Shown here piece by piece: positions 22,673 to 35,734 of a stretch of DNA of 64,000 nt. The translations under genes and the position numbers were made by a program. The notes beneath the pieces are model-generated. The model did no database searches and was not told where the DNA came from. It saw only the letters and a program-made list of their open reading frames with translations. The stretch is from Archivesica marissinica (Eukaryota > Mollusca > Bivalvia > Venerida > Vesicomyidae): positions 51,508,101 through 51,572,100 of the forward strand of contig CM026397.1 in NCBI GenBank assembly GCA_014843695.1, written 5' to 3'. Numbering within the stretch: position 1 is the stretch's first letter; every line of letters begins with the position of its first letter.

Positions 22673-25600
22673 TCATTGAACTCTACTGAGAAAGTCTGCT
22701 AGAACATTTTGAGTCCCTTTGATATGTTTAATGGTCAGATTAAATTCTGAGAGACACAGTGCCCATCTTAAGAGGCGTTGATTGGACGTTTTCGACCTAC
22801 TTAACCATACAAGGGGATTATGATCTGAATTAATTATTGTTTTGCTTGTGCTTACATATATGCGAAAATGTTCGATACCGGCCACTATAGCTAATAATTC
22901 CTTCTCTATTGTAGAGTAGTTTTTCTCTCGTGGAATAAGTTTTCGGGAATAAAATGCTACTGGGTGTGGTACTTGGTCAACGGTCTGAGTCAGTACAGCC
23001 GAAATTCCCAAATCGGAAGCATCAGTATAGAGTTCGAACTCTTGGTTAAAGTCAGGGGCCTTCAGTATGGGTTTATTGGTTAAAGCTTTCTTTAAGGATT
23101 CGAAAGCAAGTTGATGTTTATCGCTCCACTGAGTTATGATGTTCCCTGATCGCTTGCCCTTTAATAAGTCAGTCAGGGGAGCGGCGATCTCAGCGAACTG
23201 GGGAATGAATTTCCTGTAAAATCCTACTGATCCCAGATATCCTCGTAATTGTTTCTTGGTCTGTGGGGGAGAGATATTACTAATACACTCAACCTTGCTG
23301 GAAATTGGTTTGATTTTTCCCGACCCTAATTCATGTCCCAAGTACTTGACTGTTCCAGACCCAATTTTACACTTCTTCGGATTCAAAGTAACACCACTAT
23401 CCTCTAGTCTATGAAATGTCCAATCCAAGTGATTTATGTGCTGTGACCATAAATTGGATCGAACAGCAATATCATCCAGATATGCGTCGGCAAATCTATC
23501 ACGGATGGGTTCTGTCGGGGATTGAGCGATTATCTCGTTTATGGCCCTCTGGAAGGTAACTCCACCGTTTTTTAAACCAAATGGGAGAGTTAATGGTTCA
23601 AACAAGCCCCAGGGGGTTATGAACGCTGCAATTTCACTAGCTCGAGGGGTTAGCGGAATCTGCCAGTAACCTTTATTAAGATCTAAAATTGATATCAGAC
23701 TCGAACCTGCGACCTGATCAATGAGATCGTCTAATCTCGGGATGGGGAAGGCTTCTCCTCGAGTCAGGTCATTAATTTTCCGATAATCAATACATGGTCG
23801 CCATTCTGAGTCTGATTTGCGTACCAATATTATGGGAGAGGCCCACTGGCTTCTGCTAGGGCGGATAATTCCTAACTCCAACATTTGATCTAGCTCAGTT
23901 TTTAATATTTGTTTCTTTTCTGGAGACATGCGGTAGTAAGGCTGGACTACGGGTGAAGCACCTTGCACATCAATATCATGGGTAACACCGTGGAAACGTC
24001 CCAGTTGTCCAGAGAATAAACGGGGGTAACGGTCAAATAACTGACTAATATCGTCCCTGTGGTCTGGGTTTAAATGACTGATATCCGGCCAGGTTTTCTT
24101 AGGTACAGATTCAAGAGGACTGCAAGGATCGAATTCTTTCTCAATGTCCGTAGGGGCTTGGTAATCTAATAGGGTAGGGTCTTGGGACTCATACACCGGA
24201 CTACTATCAGCTAGAGCTGCACCCTCCTCCCTACCTGTCCAGGGCTTCAACTGGTTTACATGCATAACACGGTATTTTACTCTCTTATCAGGCATGTATA
24301 TAATATAGGTATGCGACGCTACCTTTTCGTGTACCGGATACGGTCCCTGGAGGGCATTCTTCAGCTTATTACCTTTTAACGGTAATCGTACTAACACTAA
24401 TTCACCACGCTGGAATACACGCATTTTCGCTTTCTTACTTCTGTCATACTTTGTTTTACGACCATCTGCGGCCTGTTGTGCATTCTCGCTGGCGTCACGT
24501 AACGCTTCAGCTAATCTATGACATAATTCTTGTACATAGTTATTTATGGGGATCCCTTCATCCCGCTCATTTCTAGCCCAGAGATCATAAGTGGAATCTA
24601 GATTATCTCTAGGTTCGCGCCCATATAGAAGGTAGAAGGGAGAATATCCTGTGCTAGAGTGCTCTGCACTTCTATATGCAAATAATAGCCAGGGTAGCAT
24701 CTCATCCCAAGACGATAAAGAGTTCTCCCCAAGGATTCTAAGCATGGTTTTCAATGTACCATTATATTTCTCTATTGATCCGTTGGTTTGAGGCCTGTAA
24801 CTCGTGCTAGTTAAGTGACGTATATCGTGCTCGGCTAGGAAGCGTGTGAATGTTTCAGCTATGAAAGCGCTTCCTCGGTCAGTCAACAGGGTCTGGGGTT
24901 TTCCATGTCGAGATATTATCTCGATCAGGGCTTTTTGTGCATTAACAGCTGTCGCTGCGGCGCATGGGAAAGATTCCGTATATTTAGTGGCATGATCAAT
25001 AAAATTCAAGATATACTGGTTCCCATTTATAGTTTTCTTCATGGGTCCAACGAAATCAGCGGATATAAATTTGAATGGTTGGGATATAATGGGCAGGGGT
25101 TTCAATGGGGCTACAGTGGCTTTCTGTCCCTTACCCGCTCTCTGGCACGGCCCACAGCTATGGCAGAATCGTTTAACATCTGCGCGGATTCCCGGCCAAA
25201 AGAAGCGGCGCTTAATGCGCTTCAGGGTCTTACTAGGTCCCTGGTGTCCCGTACTTAAACTGTCATGGGCGAGTCCCGTTATATGATCACGGAATCCCCG
25301 TGGAACTACCACCTGATCATATATTTTCCAGGGTCGAACTTTGGACGTGTCTTGAGGTTGTTCTCTCCTCATAAGTAGTCGGGGTTCGAGCTGGATGTAA
25401 TATCCTTGCCGAATAGGTGTTCCTTCTTGAGCCATTTCCCAGAGGGGTGCTAAGGTCGGGTCATTATTCTGTTCTTGCAATAATTTATCAGGACTCAAAT
25501 CGTCAATAGAGGGAATATTTTGGGGTTTAACTGTACTGGCTTTCTCAGAGGGGGAATTGATCTCAATTGTATTCCGAAAAGGTAAGACATTGTGATTTGT

Positions 25601-25982
25601 ATCGGTCGTGTTTTCTGAGTCTGGGTTGGACGTGACAATTTCATCAAACGGGATAATTTTCTTATTTGAGCGTGTAACCACGCCACAGGTAATCAAATCA
25701 GTGACAGGGGCAGTTTCACAGTCGTTACCTATTATAAGATCCACCCCCGCGGTGCATCTGTGTTTTAATACAGCCACCTTCAATGTTCCTTGGTATATTG
25801 GACAATCGACGCTAATCTTTGCTATCGGATAATTACCAGGGATATAATTGACACCGCGGATTGTTACCCGTTCACCTGTGTATTCTAAATGATCAGCGGT
25901 CTGATCAGTAGCCGACAATAAACTAATTGTCGCACCTGAATCTCTCAAATACGTCACTTGTGCGGTGTTATTATTTATGCGT
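22673..25982 (-). CDS. pol: Ty3/Gypsy-type pol with integrase before reverse transcriptase (Gmr1-like), 5'-truncated
   Basis: About 1103 codons are open on the minus strand from the gap edge to the stop at 22673. Domains in order: aspartic protease (RDSGAT, about 25940), integrase zinc finger (GHQG ... CHSCGPC), and integrase core with D, D and E in ADFVGP, LTDRGSAF and NGSIEKYNG. A GPY/F-like segment (LQGPYPVHEKV) follows, then reverse transcriptase (LPFGLKNGGVTFQ, catalytic YLDD near 23485) and RNase H (LYTDASDLGISAVL, STIEKELLAIV, NSDHNPLVW). Ty3/Gypsy elements normally place integrase last. Protease-integrase-RT-RNase H is the Copia order and is known for Gypsy-type elements of the Gmr1 group. 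There is no stop or frameshift in the visible part, and catalytic residues are present, so the copy may be young. Gag and the start codon would lie in the assembly gap. Confidence 0.9.
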
Positions 25983-26982
25983 NNNNNNNNNNNNNNNNNN
26001 NNNNNNNNNNNNNNNNNNNNNNNNNNNNNNNNNNNNNNNNNNNNNNNNNNNNNNNNNNNNNNNNNNNNNNNNNNNNNNNNNNNNNNNNNNNNNNNNNNNN
26101 NNNNNNNNNNNNNNNNNNNNNNNNNNNNNNNNNNNNNNNNNNNNNNNNNNNNNNNNNNNNNNNNNNNNNNNNNNNNNNNNNNNNNNNNNNNNNNNNNNNN
26201 NNNNNNNNNNNNNNNNNNNNNNNNNNNNNNNNNNNNNNNNNNNNNNNNNNNNNNNNNNNNNNNNNNNNNNNNNNNNNNNNNNNNNNNNNNNNNNNNNNNN
26301 NNNNNNNNNNNNNNNNNNNNNNNNNNNNNNNNNNNNNNNNNNNNNNNNNNNNNNNNNNNNNNNNNNNNNNNNNNNNNNNNNNNNNNNNNNNNNNNNNNNN
26401 NNNNNNNNNNNNNNNNNNNNNNNNNNNNNNNNNNNNNNNNNNNNNNNNNNNNNNNNNNNNNNNNNNNNNNNNNNNNNNNNNNNNNNNNNNNNNNNNNNNN
26501 NNNNNNNNNNNNNNNNNNNNNNNNNNNNNNNNNNNNNNNNNNNNNNNNNNNNNNNNNNNNNNNNNNNNNNNNNNNNNNNNNNNNNNNNNNNNNNNNNNNN
26601 NNNNNNNNNNNNNNNNNNNNNNNNNNNNNNNNNNNNNNNNNNNNNNNNNNNNNNNNNNNNNNNNNNNNNNNNNNNNNNNNNNNNNNNNNNNNNNNNNNNN
26701 NNNNNNNNNNNNNNNNNNNNNNNNNNNNNNNNNNNNNNNNNNNNNNNNNNNNNNNNNNNNNNNNNNNNNNNNNNNNNNNNNNNNNNNNNNNNNNNNNNNN
26801 NNNNNNNNNNNNNNNNNNNNNNNNNNNNNNNNNNNNNNNNNNNNNNNNNNNNNNNNNNNNNNNNNNNNNNNNNNNNNNNNNNNNNNNNNNNNNNNNNNNN
26901 NNNNNNNNNNNNNNNNNNNNNNNNNNNNNNNNNNNNNNNNNNNNNNNNNNNNNNNNNNNNNNNNNNNNNNNNNNNNNNNNNN
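25983..26982. other. Assembly gap of exactly 1000 N
   Basis: All bases are N. The gap separates an intact pol frame from the interior of a 30-bp satellite. The round length suggests a placeholder, so the true distance and the join itself are unknown. Confidence 1.
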
Positions 26983-29900
26983 TCAACTCCACTCATCTCT
27001 CCAACAAACCCCTCAACTCCAAACATCTCTCCAACAAACCCCTCAACACCAGCCATCTCTCCAACAAACCCCTCAATTCCAACCATCTCTCCAACAAACC
27101 CTCTACTCCAACAAACCCCTCTACTCCAGTCATCTCTCCAACAAACCCCTCACTCCAGTCATCTCTCCAACAAACCCCTCTACTCCAGTCATCTCTCCAA
27201 CAAACCCCTCGATCCAGCCATCTCTCCAACAAACCCTCAACTCTAGTCATCTCTCCAACAAACCCCTCAACTCCAGTCATCTCTCCAACAAACCCCTCAA
27301 CTCCAGCCATCTCTCCAACAAACCCCTCAACTCCAGCCATCTCTCCAACAAACCCCTCAATTCCAGCATCTCTCCAACAAACCCCTCAACTCCAGCCATC
27401 TCTCCAACAAACCCTCAACTCCAGTCATCTCTCCAACAAACCCCTCAACTCCAACCATCTCTCCAACACACCCCTCAACTCCAACACACCCCTCAACACC
27501 AACCATCTCTCCAACAAACCCCTCAACTCCAACCATCTCTCCAACAAACCCCTCAACTCCAACCATCTCTCCAACAAACCCCTCAGCACCAGCCATCTCT
27601 CCAACATACCCCTCAACACCAGTCATCTCTCCAACAAACCCCTCAACACCAGCCATCTCTCCAACAAACCCCTCAACTCCAACCATCTCGCCAACAAACC
27701 CCTCAACTCCAACACACCCCTCAACACCAACCATCTCTCCAACACACCCCTCAACTCCAACCATCTCTCCAACAAACCCCTCAACTCCAACCATCTCTCC
27801 AACAAACCCCTCAACTCCAGCCATCTCTCCAACAAACCACTCAACTCCACTCATCTCTCCAACAAACCCCTCAACTCCAGTCATCTCTCCAACAAACCTC
27901 TCAACTCCAAACATCTCTCCAACAAACCCCTCAACACCAGCCATCTCTCCAACCATCTCTCCAACACACCCCTCAACACCAGTCATCTCTCCAACAAACC
28001 CCTCAACACCAGACATCTCTCCAACATACCCCTCAACACCAGCCAACAACTCCAACCATCTCTCCAACAAACCCCCAACTCCAACCATCTCTCCAACAAA
28101 CCCCCAACTCCAACACACCCCTCAACACCAACCATCTCTCCAACAAACCCCTCAACACCAGCCATCTCTCCAACAAACCCATCAATTCCAACCATCTCGC
28201 CAACAAACCCCTCAACTCCAACACACCCTCAACACCAACCATCTCTCCAACAAACCCCTCAACTCCAACCATCTCTCCAACAAACCCCTCAACTCCAACC
28301 ATCTCTCCAACAAACCCCTCAACTCCAGCCATCTCTCCAACAAACCACTCAACTCCACTCATCTCTCCAACAAACCCCTCAACTCCAGTCATCTCTCCAA
28401 CAAACCTCTCAACTCCAAACATCTCTCCAACAAACCCCTCAACACCAGCCATCTCTCCAACAAACCCCTCAACTCCAACACACCCCTCAACACCAGTCAT
28501 CTCTCCAACAAACCCCTCAACACCAGCCATCTCTCCAACATACCCCTCAACACCAGCCAACAACTCCAACCATCTCTCCAACAAACCCCCAACTCCAACC
28601 ATCTCTCCAACAAACTCCAACACACCCCTCAACACCAACCATCTCTCCAACAAACCCCTCAACTCCAACCATCTCTCCAACAAACCCCTCAACTCCAACC
28701 ATCTCTCCAACAAACCCCTCAGCACCAGCCATCTCTCCAACATACCCCTCAACACCAGTCATCTCTCCAACAAACCCCTCAACTCCAACCATCTCTCCAA
28801 CAAACCCCTCAACTCCAACCATCTCTCCAACAAACCCCTCAGCACCAGCCATCTCTCCAACATACCCCTCAACACCAGTCATCTCTCCAACAAACCCCTC
28901 AACACCAGCCATCTCTCCAACAAACCCCTCAACTCCAACCATCTCGCCAACAAACCCCTCAACTCCAACACACCCCTCAACACCAACCATCTCTCCAACA
29001 AACCCCTCAACTCCAACCATCTCTCCAACAAACCCCTCAACTCCAACCATCTCTCCAACAAACCCCTCAACTCCAGTCATCTCTCCAACAAACCTCTCAA
29101 CTCCAAACATCTCTCCAACAAACCCCTCAACACCAGCCATCTCTACAACAAACCCCTCAACTCCAACCATCTCTCCAACAACCCCTCAATTCCAACCATC
29201 TCTCCAACAAACCCTCTACTCCAACAAACCCCTCTACTCCAGTCATCTCTCCAACAAACCCCTCACTCCAGTCATCTCTCCAACAAACCCCTCTACTCCA
29301 GTCATCTCTCCAACAAACCCCTCGATCCAGCCATCTCTCCAACAAACCCTCAACACCAGCCAACAACTCCAACCATCTCTCCAACAAACCCCCAACTCCA
29401 ACCATCTCTCCAACAAACCTTTCAACTCCAACACACCCCTCAACACCAACCATCTCTCCAACAAACCCCTCAACACCAGCCATCTCTCCAACAAACCCAT
29501 CAATTCCAACCATCTCGCCAACAAACCCCTCAACTCCAACACACCCCTCAACACCAACCATCTCTCCAACAAACCCCTCAACTCCAACCATCTCTCCAAC
29601 AAACCCCTCAACTCCAACCATCTCTCCAACAAACCCCTCAACTCCAGCCATCTCTCCAACAAACCACTCAACTCCACTCATCTCTCCAACAAACCCCTCA
29701 ACTCCAGTCATCTCTCCAACAAACCTCTCAACTCCAAACATCTCTCCAACAAACCCCTCAACACCAGCCATCTCTCCAACAAACCCCTCAACTCCAACAC
29801 ACCCCTCAACACCAGTCATCTCTCCAACAAACCCCTCAACACCAGCCATCTCTCCAACATACCCCTCAACACCAGCCAACAACTCCAACCATCTCTCCAA

Positions 29901-31440
29901 CAAACCCCCAACTCCAACCATCTCTCCAACAAACTCCAACACACCCCTCAACACCAACCATCTCTCCAACAAACCCCTCAACTCCAACCATCTCTCCAAC
30001 AAACCCCTCAACTCCAACCATCTCTCCAACAAACCCCTCAGCACCAGCCATCTCTCCAACATACCCCTCAACACCAGTCATCTCTCCAACAAACCCCTCA
30101 ACACCAGCCATCTCTCCAACAAACCCCTCAACTCCAACCATCTCGCCAACAAACCCCTCAACTCCAACACACCCCTCAACACCAACCATCTCTCCAACAA
30201 ACCCCTCAACTCCAACCATCTCTCCAACAAACCCCTCAACTCCAACCATCTCTCCAACAAACCCTCAACTCCACTTCTCTCCAACAACCCTCAACTCCAG
30301 TCATCTCTCCAACAAACCTCTCAACTCCAAACATCTCTCCAACAAACCCCTCAACACCAGCCATCTCTACAACAAACCCCTCAACTCCAACCATCTCTCC
30401 AACAAACCCCTCAATTCCAACCATCTCTCCAACAAACCCTCTACTCCAACAAACCCCTCTACTCCAGTCATCTCTCCAACAAACCCCTCACTCCAGTCAT
30501 CTCTCCAACAAACCCCTCTACTCCAGTCATCTCTCCAACAAACCCCTCGATCCAGCCATCTCTCCAACAAACCCTCAACTCTAGTCATCTCTCCAACAAA
30601 CCCCTCAACTCCAGTCATCTCTCCAACAAACCCCTCAACTCCAGCCACCTCTCCAACAAACCCCTCAACTCCAGCCACCTCTCCAACAAACCCCTCATTC
30701 CAGCATCTCTCCAACAAACCCCTCAACTCCAGCCACCTCCCACAAACCCTCAACTCCAGTCATCTCTCCAACAAACCCCTCAACTCCAACCATCTCTCCA
30801 ACACACCCCTCAACTCCAACCATCTCTCCAACACACCCCTCAACTCCAGTCATCTCTCCAACAAACCCCTCAACTCCAACAAACCCCTCAACTCCAGCAT
30901 CTCTCCAACAAACCCCTCAACTCCAGCATCTCTCCAACAAACCCTCAACTCCAGCCATCATTCCAAACCCCTCAACTAGCCATCACTCCAAACCCCAACT
31001 CTAGCCATCACTCCAAACCCTCAACTCCAGCCATCTCCAACAAACCCCTCAACTCCAGTCATCTCTCCAACAAACCCTCAACTCCAGCATCTCTCCAACA
31101 AACCTTCAACACCAGCCATCTCTCCAACAAACCCCTCAACTCCAGCCATCTCTCCAACAAACCCCTCAACTCCAGCCAGCTCTCCAACAAACCCCTCAAC
31201 TCCAGCCAGCTCTCCAACAAACCCTCAACTCCAATCATCTCCAACAACCCCTCAACTCCAGCCAGCTCTCCAACAAACCCCTCAACTCCAGCCAGCTCTC
31301 CAACAAACCCCTCAACTCCAGCCAGCTCTCCAACAAACCCCTCAACTCCAATCATCTCCAACAAACCCCTCAACTCCAGCCATATATCCAACAAACCCCT
31401 CAACACCAGCCATGTCTCCAACAAACCCCTCAACACCGAC
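26983..31440. repeat. 30-bp satellite array with higher-order structure
   Basis: The unit is CTCCAACAAACCCCTCAACT followed by ccaaccatct. Common variants are caacaccag for caactccaa and cctctactcc. Because 30 is ten codons, plus-strand frames (Pro/Ser/Thr/Gln) and minus-strand frames (Val/Glu/Gly or Leu/Arg/Trp) stay open for hundreds of codons. They are not supported as genes. Distinctive blocks recur (see findings). The left edge is the N gap. Confidence 0.97.
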
Positions 31441-34010
31441 CACCTTCATTAGCCATCTCTCAACCACCTCCATTAGCCTTCACTCAACCACCCCCATTAG
31501 CCTTCACTCAACCACCTTCATTAGCCATCTCTCAACCACCTCCATTAGCCATCACTCAACCACCCCCATTAGCAATCTCTCAACCACCCCCATTAGCCTT
31601 CACTCAACCACCTCCATTAGCCATCTCTCAACCACCTTGTGTTTTTGTTTGTTTTGTTACCCCCATTAGCCATCTCTCAACCACCTCCATTAGCCATCTC
31701 TCATTAGCCATCTCTCCACCCCCATTAGCCATCTCTCAACCACCCCCATTAGCCATCTCTCAACCACCCCCATTAGCCATCTCTCAACCACCTCCATTAG
31801 CCATCTCTCAACCACCTCCATTAGCCATCTCTCAACCACCCACATTAGCCATCTCTCACCACCCACATTAGCCATCTCTCAACCACCTCCATTAGCCATC
31901 TCTCAACCACCTTCATTAGCCATCTCTCTCCATTAGCCATCTCTCAACCACTCCATTAGCCATCTCTCAACCACCTCCATTAGCATTAGCATCTCTCAAC
32001 CACCTTCATTAGCCATCTCTCAACCACCCCCATTAGCCATCTCTCAACCACCTCCATTAGCCATCTCTCCACCTCCATTAGCCATCTCTCAACCACCTCC
32101 ATTAGCCATCTCTCAACCACCCCATTAGCCATCTCTCAACCACCCCCATTAGCCATCTCTCAACCACCCCCATTAGCCATCTCTCAACCACCTCCATTAG
32201 CCATCTCTCAACCACCTCCATTAGCCATCTCTCAACCACCCACATTAGCCATCTCTACATTAGCCATCTCAACCTCCATTAGCATCTCTCAACCACCTTC
32301 ATTAGCCATCTCTCAACCACCTCCATTAGCCATCTCTCAACCACCTCCATTAGCCATCTCTCAACCACCTCCATTAGCCTTCGCTCAACCACCTTCATTA
32401 GCTATCTCTCAACCACCTTCATTAGCCATCTCTCAACCACCCCCATTAGCCATCTCTCAACCACCTCCATTAGCCACCCACTCCATTAGCCTTCCTCAAC
32501 CACCTTCATTAGCCATCTCTCAACCACTTGGTTTTTTTGTTTTTGTTTTTGTTTGGTTTTTTGTTGTCTCTCAATCACCTCCATTAGCCTCACTCAACCA
32601 CCCACATTAGCCATCTCTCAACCCCATTAGCCATCTCTCAACCACCTCCATTAGCCATCTCTCAACCACCCCATTAGCCATCTCTCAACCACCTCCATTA
32701 GCCATCTCTCGACACCCCATTAGCCATCTCTCAACCACCCCATTAGCTCTCAACCACCTCCATTAGCCATCTCTCAACCACCCCCATTAGCCATCTCTCA
32801 ACCACCTCCATTAGCCATCTCTCATTAGCCATCTCTCAACCACCCCATTAGCCATCTCTCAACCACCCCATTAGCCATCTCTCAACCACCCCCATTAGCC
32901 ATCTCTCAACCACCTCCATTAGCCATCTCTCAACCACCTCCATTAGCCATCTCTCAACCACCCACATTAGCCATCTCTCAACCACCCCCATTAGCCATCT
33001 CTCAACCACCTCCATTAGCCATCTCTCAACCACCCTCATTAGCCATCTCTCAACCACCTCCATTAGCCATCTCTCAACCACCTCCATTAGCCATCTCTCA
33101 ACCACCCACATTAGCCATCTCTCAACCACCCTTTTTTTTTCATTAGCCATCTCTCAACACCTCCATTAGCCATCTCTCAACACCTCCATTAGCCATCTTC
33201 AACCACCTCCATTAGCCTTCGCTCAACCACCTTCATTAGCTATCTCTCAACCACCTTCATTAGCTCTCTCAACCACCTTTTTGTTTAACCACCTCCATTA
33301 GCCATCTCTCAACCACCTCCATTAGCCATCTCTCAACCACCTCCATTAGCCATCTCTCAACCACCCCCATTAGCCATCTCTCAACCACCCCATTAGCCAT
33401 CTCTCAACCACCCCATTAGCCATCTCTCAACCACCTCCATTAGCCATCTCTCAACCACCTCCATTAGCCATCTCTCAACCACCCCATTAGCCATCTCTCA
33501 ACCACCCCATTAGCCTCTCTCAACCACCTCCATTAGCCATCTCTCAACACCTTCATTAGCCATCTCTCAACCACCTCCATTAGCCATCTCTCAACCACCT
33601 CCATTAGCCATCTCTCAACCACCTCCATTAGCCTTCGCTCAACCACCTTCATTAGCTATCTCTCAACCACCTTCATTAGCCATCTCTCAACCCCATTGTT
33701 TACCACCTCCATTAGCCATCTCTCAACCACCTCCATTAGCCATCTCCCACCTCCATTAGCCTTCACTCAACCACCTTCATTAGCCATCTCTCAACCACCT
33801 TCATTAGCCATCGCTCAACCACCTCCATTAGCAATATCTCAACCACCTCCATTAGCCATCTCTCAACTACCCCCATTAGCCATCTCTCAACCACCTCCAT
33901 TAGCCATCTCTCAACCACCTCCATTAGCCATCTCTCAACCACCCACATTAGCCATCTCTCAACCACCTCCATTAGCCATCTCTCAACCAGCAGCCATCTC
34001 TCAACAAGTC
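31441..34010. repeat. 24-bp satellite array, related to the 30-mer
   Basis: The unit is CATTAGCCATCTCTCAACCA followed by cctc. It begins with no spacer where the 30-mer ends and shares the catctctcaac core. Units vary as cctcc, ccccc, ccttc and ccacc. Several odd T/G-rich tracts interrupt it (about 31634, 32528, 33130 and 33279). Confidence 0.95.
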
Positions 34011-34134
34011 ACTTTTCATCTACAGTCGTCTCTAGCAATGTGATCAGTCGTAGCAGCCAGCTATTTTATATTACAATGCGGCATATTAGGCTTTACCATA
34101 ACTGACTGGCATAGCAGGTACTTGTTATGGCCTG

Positions 34135-34374
34135 TTAACCCATTCAACACCAAGTAACTGACATGGACTGGTCTATGCTATTTTTAGACCAATACATTAA
34201 CAAGAACATAACATTTGGAGCAGTTCATTTATCAAAATGGGTAATTTTGTCAAAAAATAGTAATATTACTTTCAAAAAGTGCAGATCCTGATGAGACGGC
34301 TCGTGACGAGCCGGCTCATCTGAATCTACACTTTTTGTAAACCTATTTAGAGGTCTGTGGTGTTGAAAGTGTTA
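34135..34374. mobile_element. PiggyBac-like MITE with a long central palindrome
   Basis: Starts TTAACCCATTCAACACC and ends ggtgttgaaagtgtta, an imperfect inverted pair. The TTAA target is clear only at the left. A near-perfect palindrome lies inside at about 34278-34345. Confidence 0.55.
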
Positions 34375-34492
34375 CGCCTTGCTATTTATGTTGCATGCTA
34401 AGTATGGTCTTTTTCGAGAGAAAAAACATGTTGCTATTTATAAATGGCTAATAATCAGAATTTTGTGTTGATAAATATAGTGGAATCTTAAT

Positions 34493-34566
34493 TTAACCCT
34501 TTACTCCACAATAGAAGAGGCCAAGCGGGAAGCGATAAAGGTGTTTATGGAGAGTAAATGGTAAAT
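34493..34566. mobile_element. Tiny piggyBac-like MITE or foldback
   Basis: TTAACCCTTTACTCCACAAT at the left pairs with tatggagagtaaatggtaaa at the right. The left tetranucleotide is TTAA and the right is degraded. Total length is about 74 bp. Confidence 0.4.
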
Positions 34567-35053
34567 GCCCCGTAATGAATGATCATACCTTTGTTTATTT
34601 TAAAGCCTCATAATATCTTTTATTAAAATGTGCTGCACACTGAAATATGCCAGTGCAATGGATTAGATATAAGTTATTAAAATTTTATTTTTTTAATAAT
34701 CGAATACGATTTTAACATTCGAATATTCAGACGTTCGATCCCTAGATATAACTATAATTTTTCTGCCCACAAATGGGGCTTTAATTAATGTTGTATCTAT
34801 CGGAGAGCGATACCGCCATATCTCCACTATTTCATGTAGATAGCAAATAAAATAAACACAAATAGAAACCCAATATACTGTCATGGAAAGATAAAGAAAA
34901 TCACGGTGAGGGGGGGGGGGAGATATTAGGCAAGTCCACATAAGATCATTTAGGTGGCAAAAATTATATCTCGAAAATCACGTGCATGTTGCATGTTTTA
35001 GATTATTTGGAAAAATAGGTATGCGTATCGTCTTTATGATAAAAAATAATAAT

Positions 35054-35126
35054 TACGAATCCAGTGAGTATCGAACCCATGGCCTACGATATACATGGAT
35101 ATCGGTCCTGACAACTGGGCTATATA
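35054..35126 (-). other. tRNA-like sequence, probably a SINE head fragment
   Basis: On the minus strand an A-box-like tagcccagttgtcagg and B box gggttcgatactc are spaced as in a tRNA. The acceptor stem is poor and no SINE body follows, so I do not call a tRNA gene. Confidence 0.35.
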
Positions 35127-35150
35127 AACTCTTGTGTGTGTGTGTGTGTC

Positions 35151-35224
35151 TTGCGTTTATTTATTGTCGCTACCGGTTGCCCATATGAGCGACGCCTCCT
35201 GAAGAGTTTAGTCATTTTAGATTT
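35151..35224 (-). mobile_element. SINE1 3' fragment
   Basis: Only the hairpin tail and its neighbour remain (gcgtttatttattgtcgcta, ccggttgcccatatgagcga). Confidence 0.8.
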
Positions 35225-35734
35225 ATATAAACTTTTTTCTTTTTTTTTAATACTTTAGACAGGTAAATAATATGGTCGAATGCATATGTTTACAAATATC
35301 AAATTATCATTCGACACTAGTACCACTGGTCATTTTATCCCTGGCCATCAACCTGGCCATAACTTTGACTTTTTGACACAAAGTATACTATGTTTAACAT
35401 CTATTAAGTATTTTATTGCTTGTTTTTCGTGCAGACCAATTGTTAAAGTACTGTGTTCATTCTGACTCATCAATGGGTTAATGATTATAGAACAAATCTT
35501 TACAAAGAAACACATGAAATTGGGTTTCCATGACCCATAACAGTGTCTGCAGCAGCACCCTATCCACACCAATGCAATCAATCTACCTTACTGTGAATCA
35601 TTTAGAAAGGATTCATTTAGCAACGCTAATCACCCATAGGACCCAATGTAATATCAAATATAATTGGGTTTTTTTTAGAACTGATAAAACTAGGAAATCG
35701 TACACATTTTTGCATGACTTATAAAACAATATAA

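Noticed and set aside
25958..30979. Plus-strand frames of over 1500 codons and matching minus-strand frames
   Set aside because: They cross 1000 N and then only a 30-bp repeat. Length comes from unknown bases and repeat period.
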